64,000 bases of DNA from Cellulophaga tyrosinoxydans (GTDB taxonomy: Bacteria > Bacteroidota > Bacteroidia > Flavobacteriales > Flavobacteriaceae). Positions 1 through 7,455 of the stretch are shown piece by piece. A model generated the notes under the pieces. It had not been told where the DNA came from and did not search any database. It was given only the letters and a program-made list of their open reading frames with translations. Position 1 is the first letter of the stretch. Each line of letters opens with the position of its first letter. The position numbers were made by a program, and so were the translations under genes. The DNA is taken from positions 248,001 to 312,000 of the forward strand of contig NZ_FWXO01000004.1 in the NCBI RefSeq assembly GCF_900176415.1. The letters are read 5' to 3'.

Positions 1-48
1 AATATCAGAATATTAAAAACTTATATTTTTGTTTATCATTTAGAATAT

Positions 49-71
49 ACCGACCTGAAAATCAGGTCGGT
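49..71 (-). terminator. Hairpin after the PL7 gene
   Basis: A perfect inverted repeat, ACCGACCTGA then a 3-base loop then TCAGGTCGGT, lies 50 bases past the stop codon of the last gene of the susC operon. The sequence beyond it on the minus strand is AT-rich but has no clean T run. It is read as the end of the alginate operon; it could instead be a 3' stability hairpin. Confidence 0.5.
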
Positions 72-120
72 AATAACTTAAAAACAAACTAACTCCAACT
101 ATTTAACTTAAACTGTATTT

Positions 121-1032
121 TTAATGTACTACTTCTAACTCATAATATTTAACTTTTGCAAACGAACCTTCGTCTCTGCTTTGAAAATAATTTCCTGCTT
201 TAAAGTAATTTTCAAAAACATTCCATCTAATTATATCTGAACTATCATATACTGCATATTCTGAATTATTAAGCACTATCACCATTTTACCCTTTTCAAC
301 CCTAACTTCTAGAGCAAACTTTCTAAAACCTACTTCAGTTGGAAAATTGTACCCATCATCATCATCCCAAGCTTCTTCATGCAAAATTTCATCATCACTT
401 GCACCCTTATTTTTCAGTATTTTTGTTTTAACTCTAATTTTACCATTATCCCAATATATTTTAAGCATAGGTGGCGCATTATTGTCTTTTGCTCCAATCA
501 ATTCTTTTTGCTCATTACTAAGTCTACCATGAATTTGCATAATAATAACTCTATGATATTTTCCTTCAGCGTCTTTTGTGACATCTTCAATGGCAAGCTT
601 TCCTTTCATAACCCCTCCTTGTTCAAAAGTCCAGTTGGTATTATTATCTCCAGGAACCATCTGCTCTCTTAACTCAGACCTAGAATATTTGGTATTCGCA
701 GTAGTTGTATTCGGAAAAGCATAAAAAACAATAGACCCATCGGTTGAATCATTGTACATATAAGGCATCAACCTTTCATCGGTAGCGTAGTTCAAAATTT
801 CCGGCGGCTCTACATTCATAGCTCCCCCTTTTGCATTTAATCCAGGAGTTGTAACACTCCAATGTTTTAAATTGATTTTGGATAGCTTATATTTCTTCTT
901 TTTCTTCTTGGTTTTCTTAACAGTTTTAGAATCCGATTCTGTTGTGCTACTTGTCTTTTCTTGACAAGTAGCACTAACAGATAGAAATCCAATTAGTACA
1001 AACAGTACTATTTCTTTTCGGAAATATTTCAT
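121..1032 (-). CDS. Exported alginate lyase, polysaccharide lyase family 7
   Basis: Endo-type beta-elimination lyase acting on alginate outside the cytoplasm. The 303 residues begin with a signal sequence (about 1-23, with Cys23 as a possible though imperfect lipidation site). All three signature strands of family PL7 are present: RSELRE at 118-123, QIH at 166-168 and YFKAGNYFQ at 276-284. In this family QIH rather than QVH is usually linked to guluronate-containing substrates, so a G- or MG-preferring enzyme is inferred. An unusual lysine tract (residues 39-47, only Thr41 breaking it) joins the signal to the catalytic domain and could bind the polyanionic substrate. It is the last gene of the susC-susD-PKD-PL7 operon, 10 bases after its upstream neighbour. 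Confidence 0.93.
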   Translation of the reverse strand: MKYFRKEIVLFVLIGFLSVSATCQEKTSSTTESDSKTVKKTKKKKKKYKLSKINLKHWSVTTPGLNAKGGAMNVEPPEILNYATDERLMPYMYNDSTDGSIVFYAFPNTTTANTKYSRSELREQMVPGDNNTNWTFEQGGVMKGKLAIEDVTKDAEGKYHRVIIMQIHGRLSNEQKELIGAKDNNAPPMLKIYWDNGKIRVKTKILKNKGASDDEILHEEAWDDDDGYNFPTEVGFRKFALEVRVEKGKMVIVLNNSEYAVYDSSDIIRWNVFENYFKAGNYFQSRDEGSFAKVKYYELEVVH

Positions 1033-1042
1033 TAATATTGGT

Positions 1043-1978
1043 TTATAGTTCTGGATAAACCTTTACATTATCAATATAGCAATCTACTGGTGTCACTGCC
1101 CATAGCCATATAGCAACTTCACCAGAGGCATTAGAAGTAAATTTAACTTCTACTTTTGTAAATGTTGTTTGCCCTTTTACTTCTGTTCCTAGATAAGTAA
1201 CCAATGCTCCGCCAACAGCAGATTGAGCATAGGCATCTGCACCATCTGTAAAGTGACCATCAAGAATCTCTGCGACGATTCTTCTTCCTCCGATTGGATC
1301 AGTAGCAATATCGTCTTTTATTGCATATTCAAATTCTAATGTATATTCCCAATTTGGAGAAACTACTATAGATTGATAAGCATGCCGAGTATTTGGATTA
1401 GCCCACTCTGCAGCAGATCTATTTCTATTCCATTTTGCACCTCTTGTTTTGGATCCGTTATCTGTGCCATCATATTTTAACCATGAACCATCACTACTGG
1501 ACTCAAACCCATTTCTGTCCCATCCATTGGAAAAATCGATTCTCCAATCATTACTACTATTTTCCATGTCACCATTTATAATTACTGGTGTAATAGGCAC
1601 AAATAAATCCTCAACGACAACTTCAATAATTACTGTATCAGAAACATTATTATCATCGCTTACTGTTAAAGATACAGGATAAGTACCTTCACCATTTACA
1701 AAAGTAAATATAGGATCTCTATCTGTAGATGTAGCTCCGCCGCCAAAATCCCATAAGTACTTTGTAGATTCTGTTGAAAGATCACTAAATTTAATTTTCC
1801 TATAATCATCTGCATCAGGGATATACGAGAATGCAGCTGAAGGTAAAACGGTGTCGACCTTCGAATTTGCCTCTGGTAGCTCAAATTCAAAATATTCACT
1901 ACAGCTTACAAAAGTACCGAAAGCTAAACCAATGAATATAAACTTTAATAAATTCTGTTTTAAAATACTTCTTTTCAT
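1043..1978 (-). CDS. PKD-domain surface lipoprotein, probable alginate-binding SusE/F-like protein
   Basis: The 311-residue protein has a lipoprotein signal ending FVSC (Cys26), one PKD/Ig-like domain at about 45-122 (hallmark WDFG at 76-79) and a C-terminal beta-sandwich from about 133 to the end. The last strand, IDNVKVYPEL, resembles the ligand-binding sandwich of family 4/9/16 carbohydrate-binding modules. It has no enzymatic motifs. Its place directly after susD in a polysaccharide locus is where surface glycan-binding proteins are normally encoded, so alginate binding at the cell surface is inferred from position and fold. The PKD domain likely serves as a spacer. Confidence 0.8.
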   Translation of the reverse strand: MKRSILKQNLLKFIFIGLAFGTFVSCSEYFEFELPEANSKVDTVLPSAAFSYIPDADDYRKIKFSDLSTESTKYLWDFGGGATSTDRDPIFTFVNGEGTYPVSLTVSDDNNVSDTVIIEVVVEDLFVPITPVIINGDMENSSNDWRIDFSNGWDRNGFESSSDGSWLKYDGTDNGSKTRGAKWNRNRSAAEWANPNTRHAYQSIVVSPNWEYTLEFEYAIKDDIATDPIGGRRIVAEILDGHFTDGADAYAQSAVGGALVTYLGTEVKGQTTFTKVEVKFTSNASGEVAIWLWAVTPVDCYIDNVKVYPEL

Positions 1979-1997
1979 TTTTATTATTTTTTAAGAT

Positions 1998-3464
1998 TTA
2001 ATAACCTGGGTTTTGAGTTAAAAGTCTTTGACCGTTTACTAATGGACTCAAATTGATTTCTCTCGCTGGGATAGGAAGTAATAATTTTCTAGTGTTATAA
2101 TCAAGATAACCTAAATCCGCAGCATGTGCGCTTAATATCGCATCAGCAACTCCAAATCTAAGTAAATCATAAAAGCGTTGATTTTCAAAAGCTAATTCTA
2201 CACGTCGTTCCACAAGCAACAAATCTCTTGTAAGAATTGAAGGTCGGTCTGCTAGAGCATCAAAACCTGCTCTCACTCTAACTTTCATATATGAATCAAT
2301 TGCTGCACTATTAGTAGTTTCTGTACCACCTGCCAATATAGCCTCTGCGTGCATCAATAATACGTCAGCATATCTCAGCGCTATATAATCATTACCTGCA
2401 TTTCGAGCATTATCTCCATAAGTGGGAGGTGTTACGCTGAAGTTGGATCCATCTGGTAAAAATTTAATCACTTCACTTCGAGTTGGGAATTCATAATAAG
2501 ATTCTGATGTCCTATTTCCCCCGTAAATATTAAAATCAGCAATTAAATTATCATTTACAATGTTCTGACCATCATCACTACCTTGGCGTATTGTTGAGGT
2601 AAATTCTGCAGAAAAACTTTGACTTTCTAAAGCATTACCTGTTTGATATTGAATTGCAAAAATAATTTCATCATTTAATTCTGAATAAAACACATCACGA
2701 AAATTATTCTCCAAATCAAAAGCTGCACTACTGATAATATCTTGACATAATTGAGCTGCTCCTGTATAATTACGTGTTGGTTGAGTTAAATATACTTTTG
2801 CAAGTAATCCTTGTGCTGCGGCTTTGGAAGCTCTTGATTTATAAGCATTATCTAATGTATTAACCGCTTCTTGTAAATCGCCTACTATTTGCTCATAAAT
2901 TTGCACAACTGCCACTCTTGTATAAAGTGATTCGTCATCGCCTGGATTTATAACAGTAGTTACCAAAGGTATATCTCCGAACAATCTTACCAAGTTGAAA
3001 TATGCATATGCTCTTAAAAATTTCGCTTCACCAGCATATTTTGCCTGATTTTCCTCATTCGCAACTTCAATAAAATCTAAGATATTATTTGCCCTAAAAA
3101 TTACTGAATACATCGATTGATAATAGTCTTCTGATTCTACATTATCAGGGTTTACTAAATATCTGTGAAAATCAGCCTTTGAACCTTCGAGAGTTTGATT
3201 TCGAGTGTTATCTGATCTATGTTCTGTTAAAAGATGTTCAAATTGTACCCCACGATTAGATCGGGTTATATTAGATTCCGTATTCGAATTAACACCTTGT
3301 AATGCATCATAAATCCCTATTATACCTGTTAGCACATCTGCATCTGTTTTGAAAAAGGTATCTTCAACTATAACTGAATCAGGTAAAGGGTTTAAAAATT
3401 CATCACTGCATGAACTAATACTACAAGCGGTGAGCATTATGATTAAATATTTTATATGTTTCAT
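1998..3464 (-). CDS. susD: SusD/RagB-family outer-membrane glycan-binding lipoprotein
   Basis: Cell-surface lid of a SusCD transporter, here probably for alginate oligosaccharides. The 488-residue protein has a lipoprotein signal (ISSC, Cys19, with LTAC as a second possible site) followed by the SusD N-terminus (SDEFLNPLPDS, DTFFKTDADVLTGIIGIYDALQ). TPR-like helices follow (EAKFLRAYAYFNLVRLFGDIPLV), and the C-terminal RagB/SusD segment has ALRYADVLLMHAEA and ERRVELAFENQRFYDLLRFG. The length is usual for the family. It lies 19 bases after susC and 19 bases before the PKD protein gene in one operon. Confidence 0.95.
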   Translation of the reverse strand: MKHIKYLIIMLTACSISSCSDEFLNPLPDSVIVEDTFFKTDADVLTGIIGIYDALQGVNSNTESNITRSNRGVQFEHLLTEHRSDNTRNQTLEGSKADFHRYLVNPDNVESEDYYQSMYSVIFRANNILDFIEVANEENQAKYAGEAKFLRAYAYFNLVRLFGDIPLVTTVINPGDDESLYTRVAVVQIYEQIVGDLQEAVNTLDNAYKSRASKAAAQGLLAKVYLTQPTRNYTGAAQLCQDIISSAAFDLENNFRDVFYSELNDEIIFAIQYQTGNALESQSFSAEFTSTIRQGSDDGQNIVNDNLIADFNIYGGNRTSESYYEFPTRSEVIKFLPDGSNFSVTPPTYGDNARNAGNDYIALRYADVLLMHAEAILAGGTETTNSAAIDSYMKVRVRAGFDALADRPSILTRDLLLVERRVELAFENQRFYDLLRFGVADAILSAHAADLGYLDYNTRKLLLPIPAREINLSPLVNGQRLLTQNPGY

Positions 3465-3483
3465 AGTATATTTATATTTTTAA

Positions 3484-6400
3484 TTAAAAATCAAGATTAA
3501 GGCCTAATGTAAAAGTTTTAAATATAGGAGTACCCGCTCTTTGTTCACCGTATGCCCTTGGATTTGGTGTGTCAACATGTTCAGGGTTAAAGCCGTTATA
3601 ATCTGAAGCTGTTATATATATTAAATTTTGAGCAGTAGCATATAACCTTAATCCAGACACCCCCATTTTTGAGATTAAATCGTTTGGTAAATTATACCCA
3701 ATATTCAAATTTCGTAATGAAAAGTAATCTGAACTTTGAACTACTTCACTCGTTAAGACCTTTGCTTGGATAAAAGAGGTGTTTGTAACAAGACCATCAT
3801 CAACTGCTTCTTGCAATCCTCCACTTCTGGTTGGATTACCAAACCAATTATAAAAATATTCATCACCAATATTTTTTATTTGACCTCCTTGACTTCCTTG
3901 AATCATAAATGAAAAGTCAAAATTACCATACTTAAATTCATTTGTTAAACTCCATACTAAATCTGGATACGGATCTCCCAATATTGTTTTATCCTCATCT
4001 GTTATTAAACCATCTCCGTTTAAATCTTTTACTATGATATCCTGAACTTGTCCATTAATACGCTTATAAGGATCATTTACATAAGATCTAGGTAGTTCTT
4101 TATCAACAACATACCCCCAGTATGATGATATAGGGTTGCCTATTAAATTAATCCATTGAGAATTCCTTCCGTAAGTATCTTGTATTAACGCCCCATTTGA
4201 GTCACCTATACTTAATAACTCATTTTTATTTGTAGATGCAATTAAAGTAGTGTTCCATGAAAATTTTTCTTTAGTAATATTTTTAGACCTTAGCTCAAGC
4301 TCCCAACCTGAATTCTGAACCTCTCCTAAATTTACAATACCACTTGTAAAACCAGTAACATAAGAAACTGGATTTTCTAGGAGTAAATTGTCACTGGTTC
4401 TTTGATAATAATCTAAAGAACCTGATATTCTGTTATTAAAAAATCCAAAATCTACCGCTGGGTTAAATTCTTTTGAAGCTTCCCACTGTAAATTAGGGTT
4501 TGAAATATTTAAGGGTGAATTTCCAGTGGTTATGTTGTTATTATTAATATAATTAGCATTTTCTAATAGCGATAAATAAGGCCAAGCGTTTACAACATCG
4601 CTACCAACGTTGAAATTTTCAGCGCCGGTAAGTCCATAACTTATTCTAAATTTTAATGTATTAATAATATCACTACTTCTTAAAAAATTCTCTTTAGCTA
4701 CATTCCATCCGATTGAAGCTGCAGGGAAATTACCATACTTAGTATTTACACCAAAAACCGAACTACCATCACGTCTGAAGGAAGCGGATAATAGATATTT
4801 ATCGTCAAATGCATAATTTACTCTGGCAAAATAACCTACCTTTTTAAGTTCAGTATTAAATTCTGAAAACTCACCAATTTGGGTAGCCCCTTGTAAATTT
4901 TTCAATAAATCGTTTGTATATCCAGTTCCTGTAACATCACTATTTTCTCTTTTTCTTTGCTGTATGGTCATACCCGCCAAAAGATCTATTTCATGACTAC
5001 CAAAATCTTTAGAATAATTTAAAGTATTATCAGAAATTAATCTAGTACTAAATCTGTTTTGCAAGTTGTATTGCGCTCTACTATTACCTGCAGCATGATG
5101 TTTTGTTCCATCCCATCTTGTTCTTTTACGCTGTTCTAAGGTAACACCAAGTGAAGTTTTTGCCGTTAAACCATCTAAAATTTCATAACTTAAGTAAGTA
5201 GAGCCAAACAAATCTAACTCATATTCATAATGCTCTCTTTCCACATATTGTGCATATGGATTAGAATCACCTGAAGTTCTAGGTCTTGTTGTTCCAGCAA
5301 TACCATCTAGATTTAAATTAACCAAATGGTCCTCATAAAAATAATCTCCAACTGCAACATTAGGATAAGAAGCTCGATTTATAAATTGCAAAGATTCCTC
5401 TGTATGATAAATTGGTAACCATGGAGATTGACGAGTTGGATTATGTATAGATGTTGGTAATTGTCTTTTTTTAGAATAAGAAGGTGTTGCACTAATTCCA
5501 AATCTTAACTTATCCCCTAATTTTGTATCTAATTTTAACGACGCTGAATAAAATTTATAATCATCTGTAATAACAACACCTTCATCATGTAGCGCTCTCA
5601 ATGATGCACTAAATTTTGTGTTATCAGAGCCACCTCTGGCAGATAAAGAATGACTAGTAACATTCCCTCCATCAAAAAATACATCTTGCCAATCCCTGTC
5701 CACTCCTAAAGTTTCAACCAACAACAATGCATATTGGTTTACTTCAGATATAGCTCCAGTCTCAGCAAGTTCAAAATTAGCCCATTCTCTTGTGTTTTTT
5801 CTATAAGCATCGCTACCATGTGCTTGTTTATATCCTGTATAAGTTTGATAACTAAATTTCGTTTTTCCGGCTTTACCACTTTTGGTCGTTATCAGAATAA
5901 CTCCGTTAGATCCTTCAGCACCATAAATAGCTGCTGATGCTGCATCTTTTAAAACTTCAAAAGATTCAACATCATTCATATTTATATTTCCTAAATAATC
6001 AGAACTTACTATAACTCCATCGACAACTACTGCAGGGCCAGAATCAGCTGTTACAGATCCTACACCTCTAATAGTAATAGTAGGAGCACCACCTGCTTCT
6101 GCATTAGTAGCTTGAATATTAACCCCAGACACTTGTCCAATTAAAGCATCATCTACCCTAGAGACAGCTATCTGATCTAAATTTTCATTCACCACCTTAG
6201 AAATAGCACCAGTTAAATGCGATTTTTTTGATGTACCATAACCAACTACTACAACCTCATCTAATTGGCTTGCATCTTCTGTTAATGTAATGTTGACCGT
6301 TTTTTGATTAACAATTACAACTTGTTGATTTACATATCCTATGTAAGAGAAATTCAGTACATCACCCTTTTTAACAGTAATTTCATAATTACCATCAAAA

Positions 6401-6567
6401 TCAGTAGAAGTACCTTTTGTTGAATTTGCAATTACAATATTCGCACCCGGAATAGGCACATTATTTGCATCAGAAACAGTACCCTTTAATTGGAAACTAT
6501 CCTGCGCGTAAAGCGAGATATTTAGCAAGGCTATTGCTAAAAGTAAAAGTTTAGTTTTTAAATTCAT
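3484..6567 (-). CDS. susC: SusC/RagA-family TonB-dependent outer-membrane transporter
   Basis: TonB-dependent importer of oligosaccharides across the outer membrane, partner of the SusD protein encoded next. The 1027 residues start with a signal peptide (about 1-21). A carboxypeptidase-regulatory-like domain follows (27-100, with LKGTVSD and DFDGNYEI), then a TonB-box-like segment (LDEVVVVGYGT, 102-112), the plug domain (to about 230) and a C-terminal barrel ending in Phe. It is the first gene of the operon. Its inferred promoter lies about 325 bases upstream, leaving a leader of roughly 320 bases that carries structured sequence and a probable antisense RNA. The substrate is inferred from the PL7, PL6 and PL17 genes around it. 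Confidence 0.96.
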   Translation of the reverse strand: MNLKTKLLLLAIALLNISLYAQDSFQLKGTVSDANNVPIPGANIVIANSTKGTSTDFDGNYEITVKKGDVLNFSYIGYVNQQVVIVNQKTVNITLTEDASQLDEVVVVGYGTSKKSHLTGAISKVVNENLDQIAVSRVDDALIGQVSGVNIQATNAEAGGAPTITIRGVGSVTADSGPAVVVDGVIVSSDYLGNINMNDVESFEVLKDAASAAIYGAEGSNGVILITTKSGKAGKTKFSYQTYTGYKQAHGSDAYRKNTREWANFELAETGAISEVNQYALLLVETLGVDRDWQDVFFDGGNVTSHSLSARGGSDNTKFSASLRALHDEGVVITDDYKFYSASLKLDTKLGDKLRFGISATPSYSKKRQLPTSIHNPTRQSPWLPIYHTEESLQFINRASYPNVAVGDYFYEDHLVNLNLDGIAGTTRPRTSGDSNPYAQYVEREHYEYELDLFGSTYLSYEILDGLTAKTSLGVTLEQRKRTRWDGTKHHAAGNSRAQYNLQNRFSTRLISDNTLNYSKDFGSHEIDLLAGMTIQQRKRENSDVTGTGYTNDLLKNLQGATQIGEFSEFNTELKKVGYFARVNYAFDDKYLLSASFRRDGSSVFGVNTKYGNFPAASIGWNVAKENFLRSSDIINTLKFRISYGLTGAENFNVGSDVVNAWPYLSLLENANYINNNNITTGNSPLNISNPNLQWEASKEFNPAVDFGFFNNRISGSLDYYQRTSDNLLLENPVSYVTGFTSGIVNLGEVQNSGWELELRSKNITKEKFSWNTTLIASTNKNELLSIGDSNGALIQDTYGRNSQWINLIGNPISSYWGYVVDKELPRSYVNDPYKRINGQVQDIIVKDLNGDGLITDEDKTILGDPYPDLVWSLTNEFKYGNFDFSFMIQGSQGGQIKNIGDEYFYNWFGNPTRSGGLQEAVDDGLVTNTSFIQAKVLTSEVVQSSDYFSLRNLNIGYNLPNDLISKMGVSGLRLYATAQNLIYITASDYNGFNPEHVDTPNPRAYGEQRAGTPIFKTFTLGLNLDF

Positions 6568-6689
6568 TTGTGATTTTGTTACGTTAGTATTATTAGCTAA
6601 ATCGATAGGAATAAATTCCCTAAAGTATGGTTGCTTTACGCTACGATAATAAATCTCGTAATAGTTTTTTTATTACTACTTTTGCAGTA

Positions 6690-6791
6690 GCATTTTTTTG
6701 TAAAGCAAAAAGTGTGTTAGTGTTACTTCCCTACGACAAGAAGTGATTCAAAAATTAAGAGGATAGGATTTTTTTCCTGTCCTTTTTTTTT
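6690..6791 (+). ncRNA. Putative cis-antisense RNA to the susC leader
   Basis: On the plus strand, opposite the susC 5' leader, a -7 element TACTTTTG (6677-6684) is followed about 75 bases later by a rho-independent terminator. Between them is a hairpin with stem ACTTC/GAAGT (6725-6729 and 6740-6744) around a 10-base loop. No plus-strand ORF uses these signals. Small RNAs antisense to susC leaders are known in Bacteroides polysaccharide loci, and this layout matches. No convincing -33 TTG was found, so the 5' end is approximate. Confidence 0.42.
6761..6791 (+). terminator. Rho-independent terminator of the antisense RNA
   Basis: The stem is GGATAGGA (6761-6768) with TCCTGTCC (6775-6782), containing one G-U pair, with a 6-base T loop and nine T residues directly after. 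Read as minus-strand RNA the same stem has an A-C mismatch and no U tail, so the signal points to plus-strand transcription. Confidence 0.65.
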
Positions 6792-6857
6792 ACTATAATT
6801 TTCTTTTCATAGTGTAATTTTTAGTTATTAAATTGAGTTCTTTGTGAGTTAATTTTT

Positions 6858-6899
6858 TGGTTTTCCAAATTGGTTTACCAGTCTGGAAAACCAAATATA
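6858..6899 (-). promoter_or_regulatory. susC operon promoter with three phased operator palindromes
   Basis: The -7 box TATATTTG reads on the minus strand at 6899-6892, with a T-rich -33 position lacking a clear TTG. Three 10-base elements follow, at 6858 (TGGTTTTCCA), 6871 (TGGTTTACCA) and 6884 (TGGAAAACCA), each exactly 13 bases from the next. The one nearest the promoter overlaps the -7 box. The same element in the same relation to the -7 box occurs upstream of the PL6 gene. The position suggests repression by occlusion. The regulator is not in the window; TGGT-N2-ACCA resembles sites of FadR-type GntR proteins. Confidence 0.75.
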
Positions 6900-6970
6900 T
6901 GTTATTAGTTTGTTAAAAAAAATATTATTTTAAATTTTAACAGCTTAAATTGTTAAAAAGAGAAAATAAA

Positions 6971-7004
6971 ATGGTGCAACTAGCATTATTCTTAATTGCA
7001 CCAT
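6971..7004 (-). terminator. Hairpin downstream of the kdgF operon
   Basis: ATGGTGCAA at 6971-6979 pairs with TTGCACCAT at 6996-7004 around a 16-base loop, about 50 bases past the cupin stop codon. The minus-strand sequence beyond it is T-rich but interrupted. It probably ends the PL6-PL17-kdgF operon before transcription reaches the susC promoter. Confidence 0.5.
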
Positions 7005-7052
7005 TAATTATTTGTCATAAAGTTGTAGCTAAAGTAGCTTGTAGTATAACTT

Positions 7053-7430
7053 TTACGATTTTTTATCTCCAAAATAAGACACTTTGTCGCCACTTAAAAA
7101 ATCTTCTCTAACTGGGCTAAATGTATCAATTAGCATCCCTTCTTCTAAGCAAACTGCACTATGTAACAAGTTAGGTTCTATATAAACACCATCTCCTGCT
7201 TCTACAATTTTCTTTTCTCCATTTATTTCAAATTCAAATTTACCCGAAACACAATAGGTGGCTTGCGTGTGAAAATGTTGATGTGGAGCTCCTAAAGCGC
7301 CTTTCTCAAATTTTACTTGTACCATCATAATTTGGTTATCGTACCCTAAAAATTTTCTTGATACTCCTCCACCAAGTTCTTCCCATTGCATATCTTTTGT
7401 AATGATGTACTTTTCACTAAATCTCTTCAT
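7053..7430 (-). CDS. kdgF: KdgF-like cupin, unsaturated uronate opening enzyme
   Basis: A single-domain cupin of 125 residues. KdgF proteins convert the 4,5-unsaturated uronic acids released by lyases to open-chain ketouronates, feeding 4-deoxy-L-erythro-5-hexoseulose uronate (DEH) catabolism. Metal-binding residues visible are His50, His52 and Gln56 in HQHFHTQ and His90 in the second cupin motif. There is no signal peptide, so it is cytoplasmic. The start was taken at the Met of MKRFSEKYII rather than an in-frame Met 16 codons upstream, which would overlap the PL17 gene and adds an Asn-rich non-conserved tail. It lies 25 bases after the PL17 exolyase, whose monomer product is the expected substrate. 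Confidence 0.85.
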   Translation of the reverse strand: MKRFSEKYIITKDMQWEELGGGVSRKFLGYDNQIMMVQVKFEKGALGAPHQHFHTQATYCVSGKFEFEINGEKKIVEAGDGVYIEPNLLHSAVCLEEGMLIDTFSPVREDFLSGDKVSYFGDKKS

Positions 7431-7455
7431 TTGATTATTTTTATTGAATTTGTAA

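Larger units (their letters stand above)
6568..7052. other. 485-base intergenic region holding the susC leader and promoter
   Basis: This is the only gene-free stretch over 300 bases in the window. From left to right it holds the susC leader (6568 to about 6886), overlapped by a likely plus-strand RNA at about 6690-6791. The susC promoter and operator cluster is at 6858-6899, and the terminator hairpin of the kdgF operon is at 6971-7004. No ORF with plausible coding character was seen. Confidence 0.7.

Noticed and set aside
379-672. Plus-strand ORF within the PL7 gene, and similar antisense ORFs across the window
   Set aside because: They lie opposite confident coding regions, show no family motifs and have compositions expected from the reverse of the real gene.
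6971-7004. Riboswitch for the susC leader
   Set aside because: The hairpin is upstream of the susC promoter and belongs to the end of the kdgF operon. No conserved riboswitch core was seen in the leader itself.
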